Shown one piece after another: positions 10,292 to 19,189 of a stretch of 64,000 bases of DNA. The position numbers were made by a program, and so were the translations under genes. The number at the start of each line of letters is the position of its first letter. Position 1 is the stretch's first letter. The stretch is from positions 62,001 to 126,000 of the forward strand of contig NZ_NEQV01000008.1 in NCBI RefSeq assembly GCF_002799245.1. Reading direction: 5' to 3'. This stretch comes from Stenotrophomonas maltophilia (GTDB lineage Bacteria > Pseudomonadota > Gammaproteobacteria > Xanthomonadales > Xanthomonadaceae). The notes below the pieces were generated by a model. The model was not told the DNA's origin. It saw only the letters and a list, made by a program, of their open reading frames with translations, and made no database searches.

Positions 10292-10579
10292 TCATTGGTC
10301 GGAAAGAGCGCCCAGTACGGCCAAGCCGCCGAACAGCCCGAACCACAACAGCAACAGGACCGGCAGGGCCACGGCCGAAGCCACCGCCCACCAGCCCGCC
10401 TTGCGCGACGCGCTGTAGGCCCCCGGCAGGTCGCCGGCCGCGCGGCGGCCATCGACCTGGGAGGCATAGACGATCGACACCACGCCCAATGGCAGGCAGC
10501 AGAACAGCGTCGTCAGGATCGCCCAGACCAGATGGTTGGGGATGTAGACCGGACGGCTGAGCGGTGGCGGTTGATTCAA
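10292..10579 (-). CDS. CD225/dispanin-like small membrane protein (copy 1)
   Basis: The 95-residue protein carries the same core as its downstream paralogue (HLVWAILTTLFCCLPLGVVS, then IVYASQVDGRRAAGD) and a second hydrophobic helix (about 65-90). It is the promoter-proximal gene of the CD225-CD225-DUF2752 set. The two copies differ most in the second helix, suggesting divergence after duplication. Function is unknown; a membrane-remodelling role is only an analogy to eukaryotic IFITM proteins. Confidence 0.84.
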   Translation of the reverse strand: MNQPPPLSRPVYIPNHLVWAILTTLFCCLPLGVVSIVYASQVDGRRAAGDLPGAYSASRKAGWWAVASAVALPVLLLLWFGLFGGLAVLGALSDQ

Positions 10580-10728
10580 AACGAGACTCCATTCCTTGGT
10601 GGCCGGCCACGATGAAACGGCCGAACCTCCCCCCTGTGGGTGCGTAATCTACCTCAACCTGCGTTGCATGTATGCGTTTACAGTCAGATGGTGGCGCTTA
10701 TGGTCATTGACTGGGCGCTATCAGACGG

Positions 10729-10750
10729 GCCTCTGTCGTGAAACAGAGGC
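10729..10750. terminator. Hairpin between the LplT-PlsC gene and the CD225 pair
   Basis: GCCTCTGT and ACAGAGGC enclose a six-base CGTGAA loop, and the stem can extend through flanking GGG/CCC. There is no strong T-tract on either strand, so a terminator role is possible but not secured. Confidence 0.45.
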
Positions 10751-10812
10751 CGCCCTTCGTGGGGGTGTTGGGGGCTGTCGCCCGGAACGGTTACCGCCGG
10801 CCGTGGGGCCGA

Positions 10813-12702
10813 TCAGGCGTGATCGCCACGCAGCGCCCGCACCTGCGCCTCCAGCACCGGGGCGCTGGTGGTGTGGCCATCCACGGCCGGCGCCGCCACC
10901 ACCTCGACCGTGGCGCGGAAACGGCGCGGCACGCGCATGCGGCCAAGGCGGCTGTCGCGGCGGCTCCACATGCTCGACCACATGCCGCGCAGCGCCATTG
11001 GCACTACCGGCACCGGCCGCCGCTCGAGGATCTTCTCGACGCCGGATTTGAACGGCGCCATCTGCCCATCGCGGGTCAGCGCACCCTCCGGGAAGATGCA
11101 GACCAGTTCGCCTTCGGCCAACGCGGCGTCGATTTCATCGAACGCGCGCTGCATCAGCGCCGGGTCTTCGCGCGCCCCGGCAATCGGGATCGCCTTGGCG
11201 GTCCGGAAGATCCAGCGCATCACCGGGATGTTGAAGATCTTGTAGTACATGACGAAGCGCACCGGGCGTGGAATGGTCGCCGACAGGATCAATGCGTCCA
11301 TGTAGCTGACGTGGTTGCAGACCAGCAGTGCGGCGCCTTCGTCCGGCACGTTGGCCTCGATGCCGTGCGGGCGCAGCCGGTACAGGGTGCGCACCATCAG
11401 CCAGCTGAGGAAGCGCATCAGGAATTCGGGGACGATGGTGAAGATGTAGATCGCCACCAGCGCGTTGGCGATGGCCAGCGCCAGGAACTGCTGCGGAATG
11501 GTCCAGTGCAGCAGCTTGTGCGCGGCCAGCGACAGCAGCGCCGCCGCGACGATGAAGCCCGAGTTCTGGATGTTCAGTGCGGCGAACACGCGCGACATCT
11601 GCGCCTTCGGCGTGCGGCTCTGGATCAGCGCGAACAGTGGCACCACGAAGATGCCGGTAAACAGGCCGATGCCGATCAGGTCGATGACGATGCGGATGCT
11701 GCCGGGCTGCTGCAGGAACGGCCCGATGGCCAGCCCGTGCGCCGTCGCTTCGCCGCTGCGGGCGAAGTACAGGTCGAGCAGGAACGCGGTCATGCCGAAC
11801 GCGCCCAGCGGCACCAGGCCGATTTCCACCGTGCGCGCCGACAGCTTCTCGCACAGCAGCGAGCCGACGCCGGTGCCGACCGAGAACAGGGCCAGCGCAA
11901 AGATGTACAGGGTTGGCTCGCCCCCCAGGTTGGTCACCGCGTAGGCCGGGAGCTGCGAGGTCAGCACGGTGCCGACGAACCAGAACCAGGACACGCCCAG
12001 GATCGAGTTGCGCACCGCCTTCTGCTGGCGCGCCATGCGCAGCACCGCCAGCGACTCCGGCAACGGATTCCAGTTGATCTTCAGGGTCGGATCACCGGCA
12101 TCGACCTTGGGAATCATGCGTGCGGCGATGTTGCCGCAGACCGCCAGGGCGATGATCGCGCACGCCGCCACCACCGTGCCGTGGCTGCCGGCCACGGTGA
12201 ACACCAGGCCGCCGACGATCATGCCGGAGAGGATCGACATCGAGGTGCCCATCTCGACCAGGCCGTTGCCGCCGGTCAGTTCCTCGGGCCTGAGCACCGA
12301 CGGCAGCACCGAATACTTCACCGGGCCGAACAGGGTCGACTGCATGCCGGTACAGAACAGCGCGACCAGCAGCACCGGCAGGCTCTGGGTGAGGAAGCCG
12401 GTGGCCGCCAGCGACATGATCACGATCTCCATGGTGGTGGTGATCACGATCAGCCGCGATTTTTCCAGTTTGTCGGCGATCTGCCCGGCCAGTGCCGAGA
12501 ACAGGAAGTACGGCAGGATGAAGATGGCCGGCGCCAGCGTGGCGTACAGCCCCAGTTCTTCCTCCGGCACGGCCATGAACAGCAACATGCTGATGATCGC
12601 CTGCCGGTACACGTTATCGTTGAACGCGCCGAGTGCCTGTACCACGAAGAACGGCAGGAAACGGCGCTGGCGCAGCAGGGCGAACTGGTTGTGACCGGAC
12701 AT
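10813..12702 (-). CDS. Lysophospholipid transporter (LplT-like MFS) fused to a PlsC acyltransferase
   Basis: This 629-residue fusion has an N-terminal 12-helix MFS domain (about 10-410; GAFNDNVYRQA near the start is typical of LplT) and a C-terminal glycerolipid acyltransferase domain (about 420-610) with the catalytic CNHVSYMDAL (H-X4-D) and FPEGALTRDG motifs. In Aas/LplT systems the transporter flips lysophospholipids inward and the acyltransferase re-acylates them; here both are in one chain, but no acyl-ACP synthetase (AMP-binding) domain is present. The ATG at 12702 has AGGAGG four bases upstream; a start 10 codons earlier lacks such support. Confidence 0.9.
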   Translation of the reverse strand: MSGHNQFALLRQRRFLPFFVVQALGAFNDNVYRQAIISMLLFMAVPEEELGLYATLAPAIFILPYFLFSALAGQIADKLEKSRLIVITTTMEIVIMSLAATGFLTQSLPVLLVALFCTGMQSTLFGPVKYSVLPSVLRPEELTGGNGLVEMGTSMSILSGMIVGGLVFTVAGSHGTVVAACAIIALAVCGNIAARMIPKVDAGDPTLKINWNPLPESLAVLRMARQQKAVRNSILGVSWFWFVGTVLTSQLPAYAVTNLGGEPTLYIFALALFSVGTGVGSLLCEKLSARTVEIGLVPLGAFGMTAFLLDLYFARSGEATAHGLAIGPFLQQPGSIRIVIDLIGIGLFTGIFVVPLFALIQSRTPKAQMSRVFAALNIQNSGFIVAAALLSLAAHKLLHWTIPQQFLALAIANALVAIYIFTIVPEFLMRFLSWLMVRTLYRLRPHGIEANVPDEGAALLVCNHVSYMDALILSATIPRPVRFVMYYKIFNIPVMRWIFRTAKAIPIAGAREDPALMQRAFDEIDAALAEGELVCIFPEGALTRDGQMAPFKSGVEKILERRPVPVVPMALRGMWSSMWSRRDSRLGRMRVPRRFRATVEVVAAPAVDGHTTSAPVLEAQVRALRGDHA

Positions 12703-12763
12703 GGAGCCTCCTTGACCGGCGCAGCCTAGCATTCCTGCCCACCTGTGGTGGGGGCCAATCGAG

Positions 12764-12788
12764 GGTGCGGACCGTTGGTCCGCACACC
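12764..12788. repeat. REP-type palindrome
   Basis: GGTGCGGACC-GTT-GGTCCGCACACC lies between the LplT-PlsC and SDR genes. A closely related unit is at 15997-16023. Both belong to the short dispersed palindromes that litter this chromosome. Confidence 0.7.
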
Positions 12789-12797
12789 CCAGCGGCC

Positions 12798-13592
12798 TCA
12801 GACGATATCGTCGACCACGCCGCCATCCACGCGAAGCGCTGCACCGGAGGTCGCCGAAGCCTGCGGCGAGGCCAGGTACACCACCATGTTCGCCACTTCC
12901 TCGACCGTGGCGGTGCGCTGGATGACCGAGGACGGCCGCTGCGACATCACGAACTCGCGGCCGATCTGCTCCAGCGGCTTGCCGCTGCGCTGGCGTTCAT
13001 CCTCGAACATCGCCGCGAAACCATCGGAGAGGGTCGGGCCGGGCAGCACCGCGTTGACGGTGACACCGCTGCCGGCCACGCGCTTGGCCAGGCCTCGCGA
13101 CAATGACAGCTGCGCGGTCTTGCTGACCCCGTAATGGATCATGTCGGCCGGAATGTTGCGCGCCGACTCGGAAGAGATGAACAGCACACGGCCCCAGCCG
13201 GCATCGACCATCGCCGGCAGCAGCGCACGCGACAGGCGCACGCCGGACATCACGTTGGTCTGCCAGTAGCGCTCCCAGGTGGCGTCATCGGTTTCAAAGA
13301 AGTCCTGTGGGCCGAAGATGCCGGCGTTGTTGACCAGGATGTCGACCTTGGGCAGGCCGGCCAGCAGCGTATCGACACCGGCCGCATCAGAGAGATCGGC
13401 GGCGACGCCGAGCACGTCGGCCCCCGGAACGGTGACGAGCAGGTGCTGGCGGGCGCGCTCGACGCTGTCGGTGCTGCGGCCATTGAGGACGACGCGCGCG
13501 CCTGCGGTGGCCAGGCCTTGGGCGATGGCCAGGCCGATGCCGGCGGTGGACGCGGTCACCAGCGCGGTGCGGCCGGCGAGTTCGATCTTCAT
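12798..13592 (-). CDS. Short-chain dehydrogenase/reductase (SDR) family oxidoreductase
   Basis: The 264-residue protein is a classical SDR: a nucleotide-binding motif TASTAGIGLAIA (the usual first Gly is replaced by Ala-Ser), NNAGIFGP, an active-site Ser in FISSESA, and the YGVSK catalytic Tyr-Lys pair, followed by PGPTLSDGF. The N-terminal Arg in NGRSTD suggests NADP(H) preference. The substrate cannot be read from the sequence. The ATG at 13592 (MKIELAGRTALV) fits the family N-terminus; an upstream in-frame extension is unsupported. It is flanked by REP palindromes on both sides and shows no operon link. Confidence 0.9.
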   Translation of the reverse strand: MKIELAGRTALVTASTAGIGLAIAQGLATAGARVVLNGRSTDSVERARQHLLVTVPGADVLGVAADLSDAAGVDTLLAGLPKVDILVNNAGIFGPQDFFETDDATWERYWQTNVMSGVRLSRALLPAMVDAGWGRVLFISSESARNIPADMIHYGVSKTAQLSLSRGLAKRVAGSGVTVNAVLPGPTLSDGFAAMFEDERQRSGKPLEQIGREFVMSQRPSSVIQRTATVEEVANMVVYLASPQASATSGAALRVDGGVVDDIV

Positions 13593-13761
13593 GCGGGGAA
13601 TCCGGGGCGGGGGATTGGCCAGTATCTGTGCGGTCGTGTGATCGGGATGCAGCGCTGGATGCAACAGGATGTTGCGTCGACGGTAGCGTCGGACATCAGC
13701 CGGCGGTGCATCACCGCGGGCGTGCGCCGCGCTCGCCGGGCATGGCCCGGCGCTGCCGCTG

Positions 13762-15939
13762 TCAGGTCAAGCCCAGCACCGCCTGATTGGCCGCCGCCCG
13801 CACCTTCGGCAGCATCCGCAGCACCAGCGCCATCTGTGTGCGGATCAGCTGCAGTTTCGGCGGCATCGCCTCGTCGATCTGCTCCAGCTCTGCGGCCACC
13901 GCGCGGTCGGCGTCATTGTCATCTTCCGCGACCGGTTGCCGTGCGGTCAGGGCCGAGGCCAGCTGCTGCAGTGCCTTGCGCACGCGCTCGCCGGCCGCCA
14001 ATGCCAGCGGATCGCCGGCATAGCTGTCCACCTGGTCGCGATGCGCGCCCAACGCCGACAGATGGCCGAGCAGCGTGTTGGACAGCGCCAGGAAGTGGAA
14101 GCCGGCATCCAGGTTGCGGCGCACATGGCCAGGTTCACGCAGCATGTTCGACAGCGCGGTGGACAGCGCTGCATCGGCGTTGTGCATGTCGCGGCGGGCG
14201 ATGCGGTAGGCGAGGTCGTCGCGCATGCCGCTGCGGTACTGGCCCAGCACCGAATCCAGGTAGCGCGCAGCGGTGTCCAGCACGCGTGCCAGTACAAGAT
14301 GCAGCTGGCGGCCCTGCCAGTCGGGCAGGATCAGGAATGCTGCCGCCGCTGCGATCGCACAGCCCAGCACCGTATCGACCATGCGCGGCACGATCAGCAC
14401 GAAGCCATCGCCGATCAGGTTGAAGCAGGTCAGGGCCATCACGGTGATCGCGGCCGACGCCACCAGGTAGCGGTCGGTGCGGGTGAAGAAGAACAGCAAT
14501 GCCGACAGCAGGGCGATCAGCAGCTGCACGTGCAGCTGCGGGAACAGCTGCAGCAGCGCCCAGGTCAGGACCAGGCCGGCCAGGGTGCCGACGATGCGCT
14601 GGGCCAGGCGCTGGCGGGTCGCGCCGAAGTTGGGCCGGCACACGAACACGATGGTCAGCAGCACCCAGGAACCGTTCTGCGCATTGAACAGGCGGATCGC
14701 TGCAAAGCCGGCGATCAGCGCCAGCGCCATGCGCAGGCCGTGGCGGAACAGCACCGAACCGGGCGTGAGCTGCTGGCGGACGCGCACGCCCATCTCGCGC
14801 AGGGTGTGCGGGTTGCTGTCGCGCAGGCGGGTATCGACGTTGTCCAGGCTGGCTTCGGAACGTTCGGCGTCGAGCAGCCGGCGCTCGATGCTGCGCAGGT
14901 TGTGCACCAGCAGGTCCAGCGAGCCCAGCAGGCGCTGCCACTGCGGGCGCTGCTGGTCGCGCAGGTAGGCCAGCGCATCGGCGAGGTCGCGCCCGGCCTG
15001 CTGGTTGCTTTCGCCGTACACGAACGGACGGCGCAGGCGGATCGCTTCGCCCAGGCGGGCGCAGGCCTGGCCCTGCAGGTCGAGCAGGCGCTGGCAGCGG
15101 TACAGCACGTCGCTGTGGAAGAACGCGTCCACCAGTGCACCGTACGGGTAGTGCGAGGAGCTGGCACGCTCGTGGAAATCCTGTGCCATGTAGTACAGGC
15201 GCAGGTACAGGCCGGAGTTCACGCCGGGCCGGCCGGAACGGCCGAAGCGGGCCAGGATCGCCGTCTTGGCTTCGTTCAGCGCGCCGACCACGCGGCGGTT
15301 CTGTTCGGCAAGATCGAGCTGGCGACGTTGCAGGTCGGCTTCGCGCACCGGCTCGAACAGCGCGGCCTTCAGCTGCAGGTAGCGGCCCAGCTCCTGGTAC
15401 AACCGTGCTACGCGTTCGCGCACCGGCCGGTTGGCGAACAGTGCGGTCCACAGGATCGACAGCAGGCCGTACCAGACGGCACCGGCCAGCAGGTGGCTGA
15501 CCGCTTCCAGCGCGCTGTGCAGGTCGCTGGCACCGTGCTGCTCCAGGCCGATCATGGTGTAGATCGCCAGCGTCACCGTCGCCTGGGCAATGGAGGCGTA
15601 GCGCTCGCCGAGCGCGCCCAGCAGGGTCAGCCCGAAGGTGGACAGCGCCAGCGCGCCAATGAAGATCCACGGCCACGGGAACAGCCAGATCACCGAGGCC
15701 GCAGCAATGCAGAAGCACAGCAGTGACAGCACCACGGCCTTGGTCCGGCCCCACCAGTTGTCGTCGGTTTCTGCGATGGCGCTGGCGATGATGCCGAGGA
15801 ACACGCCCGGCAGGGCGGTCAGTGCATCAAACTGCCAGCACACGGCAACTGCCGAGGCCAGCGCGATGAACACGCGCAGGCCATAGCTGGCCTTCTCGTG
15901 GGCCCAGAGGCGACTGAGGCGGGACTGGCGGGCGGGCAT
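13762..15939 (-). CDS. yccS: YccS/FUSC family inner-membrane protein
   Basis: The 725-residue protein has two blocks of about five to six membrane helices (about 20-175 and 395-535) separated by a large cytoplasmic helical domain, and ends in a second soluble helical domain. This duplicated FUSC layout and the length match YccS/YhfK proteins, which are related to aromatic-acid and fusaric-acid exporters. No membrane-fusion partner is adjacent, so it may act alone; the substrate is unknown. It is a single gene followed on the same strand by the SDR, with REP palindromes between them. Confidence 0.88.
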   Translation of the reverse strand: MPARQSRLSRLWAHEKASYGLRVFIALASAVAVCWQFDALTALPGVFLGIIASAIAETDDNWWGRTKAVVLSLLCFCIAAASVIWLFPWPWIFIGALALSTFGLTLLGALGERYASIAQATVTLAIYTMIGLEQHGASDLHSALEAVSHLLAGAVWYGLLSILWTALFANRPVRERVARLYQELGRYLQLKAALFEPVREADLQRRQLDLAEQNRRVVGALNEAKTAILARFGRSGRPGVNSGLYLRLYYMAQDFHERASSSHYPYGALVDAFFHSDVLYRCQRLLDLQGQACARLGEAIRLRRPFVYGESNQQAGRDLADALAYLRDQQRPQWQRLLGSLDLLVHNLRSIERRLLDAERSEASLDNVDTRLRDSNPHTLREMGVRVRQQLTPGSVLFRHGLRMALALIAGFAAIRLFNAQNGSWVLLTIVFVCRPNFGATRQRLAQRIVGTLAGLVLTWALLQLFPQLHVQLLIALLSALLFFFTRTDRYLVASAAITVMALTCFNLIGDGFVLIVPRMVDTVLGCAIAAAAAFLILPDWQGRQLHLVLARVLDTAARYLDSVLGQYRSGMRDDLAYRIARRDMHNADAALSTALSNMLREPGHVRRNLDAGFHFLALSNTLLGHLSALGAHRDQVDSYAGDPLALAAGERVRKALQQLASALTARQPVAEDDNDADRAVAAELEQIDEAMPPKLQLIRTQMALVLRMLPKVRAAANQAVLGLT

Positions 15940-15996
15940 GCAGGCTCGGTGGAGGGATCTCCGACCATTATTGCGGGCTGCGCGTGAAATAGGGGG

Positions 15997-16023
15997 CGTG
16001 CGGACCAGCGGTCCGCAGCCACC
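15997..16023. repeat. REP-type palindrome
   Basis: GTGCGGACC-AGC-GGTCCGCA lies between the smeK-like stop and the yccS start. It resembles the unit at 12764-12788. Confidence 0.65.
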
Positions 16024-16035
16024 GGATATGCCTTG

Positions 16036-19000
16036 CTATGCCCGCTGCGCGCGCTTGAGCAGCTTCGCCTCGCGCCTGCGTGCGCGACGTGCGCGCCAGC
16101 GCTCGGCCAGGCAGGAGAAGATCACGTACAGCGCTGGCGTGCTGAGCAGGGTCAGGCTCTGCGAGAACAGCAGGCCGCCGATCATCGCGATGCCCAGCGG
16201 GCGGCGCAGCTCGGACCCTTCCCCCAGGCCGATCGCCAGCGGCACAGCCGCCAGGATCGCTACCATCGTGGTCATCATGATCGGGCGGAAGCGCACGATG
16301 CTGGCCTCGCGTGCGGCGTCGCGCGGCGCCAGCCCATGCTCGCGCTGCGCCACCAGCGCGAAGTCGATCATCATGATCGCGTTCTTCTTGACGATGCCGA
16401 TCAGCAGTACCAGCGCGATCATCGAGATCACCGACAGCTCGGTATTGGTACCAAACAGCGCCAGCAGGGCACCGACGCCGGCCGCCGGCAGCGTGGACAG
16501 GATGGTGACCGGGTGGATCAGGCTCTCGTAGAGCATGCCCAGCACCAGGTATACGGTCAGGATCGCCGCCAGCACCAGGATCAGCATGTCGCTGGGGTCG
16601 GAGTTGAAGCCGAACCCCGCATCGTCAGCCAGGCGGATGTCGCCGGGCATGCGCATGCCGGCCACGGTGGCGTCGATGATCGCCTTGGCCTCACCCATGC
16701 TCACGTTGGGAGCCAGGTTGTAGCTGAGGTCCATCGTCGTGTACTGGTTTTCGTGGGTGATCTGCGACGGTGCCAGGCCCGGCATCTGGGTGGCCACCGC
16801 GGTGATCGGCACCATGTCGCCGTTGCGCGCACGCACGTACACCTCATCCAGCGCCGCCGGGGTGGCGGTCTGCGAGGGCAGCGCGTTGACCACCACGCTG
16901 TACTGGTTGATGTCCGAGTAGATGGTGGAGATCTGGCGCTGGCCGAAGGCACCGTACAGCGCGCCGTCGATGGCACCTACCGTGATGCCCAGGCGCGCGG
17001 CCTTGGCACGGTCGATCTGGATGTTCTGGCGCAGGCCGGCATTGTCCACGTCGGTACCGACGTCACGCAGCTTGGGGTTCTTCTTCAGCTCCGCCTGCAG
17101 CTTGGGCAGCCATTCCTGCAAGGCGGCCAGGTCGTTGCCCTGCAGGGAAATGCGGTACTGCGCGCCCTGGCTGGAACCGCCGCCGTCGTTGCTGGGCAGG
17201 TCCTGGATCGCGCGCAGGCGCAGCTGCAGGTCCGGGTAGCGGTCGGCCTTGGCACTGAGGCGCGCCAATGCATGTGCGGTGGTTTCGCGGCGGCCGTCGC
17301 TGCGCGACTTCAACTCGATGTTGAACTGTGCGCTGGAGCCCTGGCGACCGCTGCCCAGGCGCACACCCACGGTCTTGACCGCCGGGTCGGCCATCAGCAT
17401 GTCGGTGATGCGGCGCTGGCGGGCGACCATGTCCTCGAAGGACACCGTGGCGCTGGAATTGGCCCGGCCCCAGATCAGGCCGGTGTCCTGCGGCGGGAAC
17501 GCGCCCTTCTTCACCGCGCCGAACAGGAACACGGTGACGCCGATCAGGATCAGCGGGGTCAGCGACATCAGCAGTGCGTGGCGCAGCGAGAAGTCGAGGA
17601 ACACGGTGTAGAGGCGCAGCATGCGCTCGTGGCCCGCATCCAGCCAACGGCCGAAGCGCGACGGTGGCGCGCTGTGGTCGTGTGCACTGAGGAAGCGGCT
17701 GCACAGTGCCGGAGTCAGCGTCAGCGAGACGATCATCGAGACCACGATGGCCGCCACCAGGGTGACGGTGAACTCGCGGAAGAACGCGCCCATCATGCCG
17801 CTGGCGAACAGCAGCGGGATGAACACCGCCACCAGCGAGGCGGTGATCGAGACGATGGTGAAGCCGATCTCGCGCGCGCCGGTCAGCGCCGCCTGCATGC
17901 GCGGCATGCCCTCGTCGAGGTGGCGCATGATGTTTTCGATCACCACGATCGCATCGTCGACCACGAAGCCGATCGCGATCACCAGCGCCAGCAGGCTCAG
18001 GTTGTTCAGGGTGAAGCCCATCACGTACATCACCAGCGCGGCACCGGCCAGCGACAGCGGTACGGTCACCGCGGCGATCAGCGTTGGTGCCAATCGGCGC
18101 AGGAACAGCGCCATGGTCAGCACCACCATCGCCAGGCTGATCAGCAGCGTGATCTGCACTTCATGCAGCGACGAGCGGATGGTCGGCGTACGGTCGAAGT
18201 ACGGCGTCATCGTGGTGCCGGGCTGCAGGTAGTCGCGCAGGGTCGGGATCTGCGCCTTGACCCGGTCCACGGTCTCCACGATGTTGGCGCCGGCACGGGT
18301 GAACACGTACATCACCACCGCCGGTTTGTGGTCGAACCACGCCGCCTGGTAGGCGTCCTGCTGGCCGTCGTAGACGTTGGCGATGTCCTTCAGGCGGATG
18401 ACCCGGCCGTCGCCCTGGGTCTTGACCACCAGCTCGGCGAAGTCGGCGGCGCGCGCGACCGAGTCGTTGGCGATGATCGCGGTGGTGGTGTTGCCATCGC
18501 TGAGGAAGCCGGTGGGCGAGGTCACGTTGGCTGCGCGCACGGCATTGCGCAGGTCATCGGCGGTCAGGCCCAGCGCGTTCATCAGGCGCAGGTTCACGTC
18601 CACGCGCACCGCCGGTGTCGAAGCGCCGGCGATGTCGACCGAGGCGACGCCGCTGATCTGGCGGATGCGCTGCGCCAGCAGCGAATCGGCGACGTTGTAC
18701 AGCTCATCGGCCGACTGCGTCTGCGAGGTCAGCGCGATGGCGATCACCGGGTCGTCGTTCGGGTTCGCCTTCTGGTACATCGGCGAGCCCATGCCCGAGG
18801 GCAGGTCGGCCTGTGCCGAGTTGATCGCCGTCTGTACGTCGAGTGCCGCCGAATCGATGTTGTGGCCGCTCTGGAAGATCATGAACACCAGCGAGCTGCC
18901 TTCCGAGCTCGACGAGCGCATGCGGTCGATGCCCGGCAGCTGGCCCAGATGGCGTTCCAGCGGTGCGGTGACCGTGGAGGCCATGGTCGCTGCATCGGCA

Positions 19001-19158
19001 CCGGACTGGCTGGCATGCACGAAGATCACCGGGATCTCGATGTTCGGCAGCGCCGACACGCCCAGGCGCAGATAGCAGATCAGGCCGACCATGAACAGGC
19101 CGATGGCCAGCAGCGCGGTGCCGATCGGGCGGCGGATGAAGGGGCCGGACAGATTCAT
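16036..19158 (-). CDS. smeK: RND efflux pump subunit, SmeK/MdtC-like
   Basis: The 1040-residue inner-membrane RND transporter has the duplicated six-helix plus periplasmic-loop layout. TM4 carries the proton-relay pair in GFVVDDAIVVIEN. It begins MNLSGPFIRRPIGTALLAIG, typical of MdtC-like subunits. The gene lies 31 bases after a second, different RND gene and shares an adaptor gene, giving the MdtABC/SmeIJK order adaptor-pump-pump. In that class the two pumps form a heterotrimer. In S. maltophilia SmeIJK contributes to aminoglycoside tolerance and envelope integrity; assignment to SmeIJK rests on layout. No TolC-type gene follows. Confidence 0.88.
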   Translation of the reverse strand: MNLSGPFIRRPIGTALLAIGLFMVGLICYLRLGVSALPNIEIPVIFVHASQSGADAATMASTVTAPLERHLGQLPGIDRMRSSSSEGSSLVFMIFQSGHNIDSAALDVQTAINSAQADLPSGMGSPMYQKANPNDDPVIAIALTSQTQSADELYNVADSLLAQRIRQISGVASVDIAGASTPAVRVDVNLRLMNALGLTADDLRNAVRAANVTSPTGFLSDGNTTTAIIANDSVARAADFAELVVKTQGDGRVIRLKDIANVYDGQQDAYQAAWFDHKPAVVMYVFTRAGANIVETVDRVKAQIPTLRDYLQPGTTMTPYFDRTPTIRSSLHEVQITLLISLAMVVLTMALFLRRLAPTLIAAVTVPLSLAGAALVMYVMGFTLNNLSLLALVIAIGFVVDDAIVVIENIMRHLDEGMPRMQAALTGAREIGFTIVSITASLVAVFIPLLFASGMMGAFFREFTVTLVAAIVVSMIVSLTLTPALCSRFLSAHDHSAPPSRFGRWLDAGHERMLRLYTVFLDFSLRHALLMSLTPLILIGVTVFLFGAVKKGAFPPQDTGLIWGRANSSATVSFEDMVARQRRITDMLMADPAVKTVGVRLGSGRQGSSAQFNIELKSRSDGRRETTAHALARLSAKADRYPDLQLRLRAIQDLPSNDGGGSSQGAQYRISLQGNDLAALQEWLPKLQAELKKNPKLRDVGTDVDNAGLRQNIQIDRAKAARLGITVGAIDGALYGAFGQRQISTIYSDINQYSVVVNALPSQTATPAALDEVYVRARNGDMVPITAVATQMPGLAPSQITHENQYTTMDLSYNLAPNVSMGEAKAIIDATVAGMRMPGDIRLADDAGFGFNSDPSDMLILVLAAILTVYLVLGMLYESLIHPVTILSTLPAAGVGALLALFGTNTELSVISMIALVLLIGIVKKNAIMMIDFALVAQREHGLAPRDAAREASIVRFRPIMMTTMVAILAAVPLAIGLGEGSELRRPLGIAMIGGLLFSQSLTLLSTPALYVIFSCLAERWRARRARRREAKLLKRAQRA

Positions 19159-19189
19159 CGTGCGGCCCCCCGCAGCAGCGGGGCGTGGA

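Noticed and set aside
10738..12729. Plus-strand open frame antisense to the LplT-PlsC gene
   Set aside because: Basic, His/Gln-rich shadow sequence; the minus strand has MFS and PlsC motifs.
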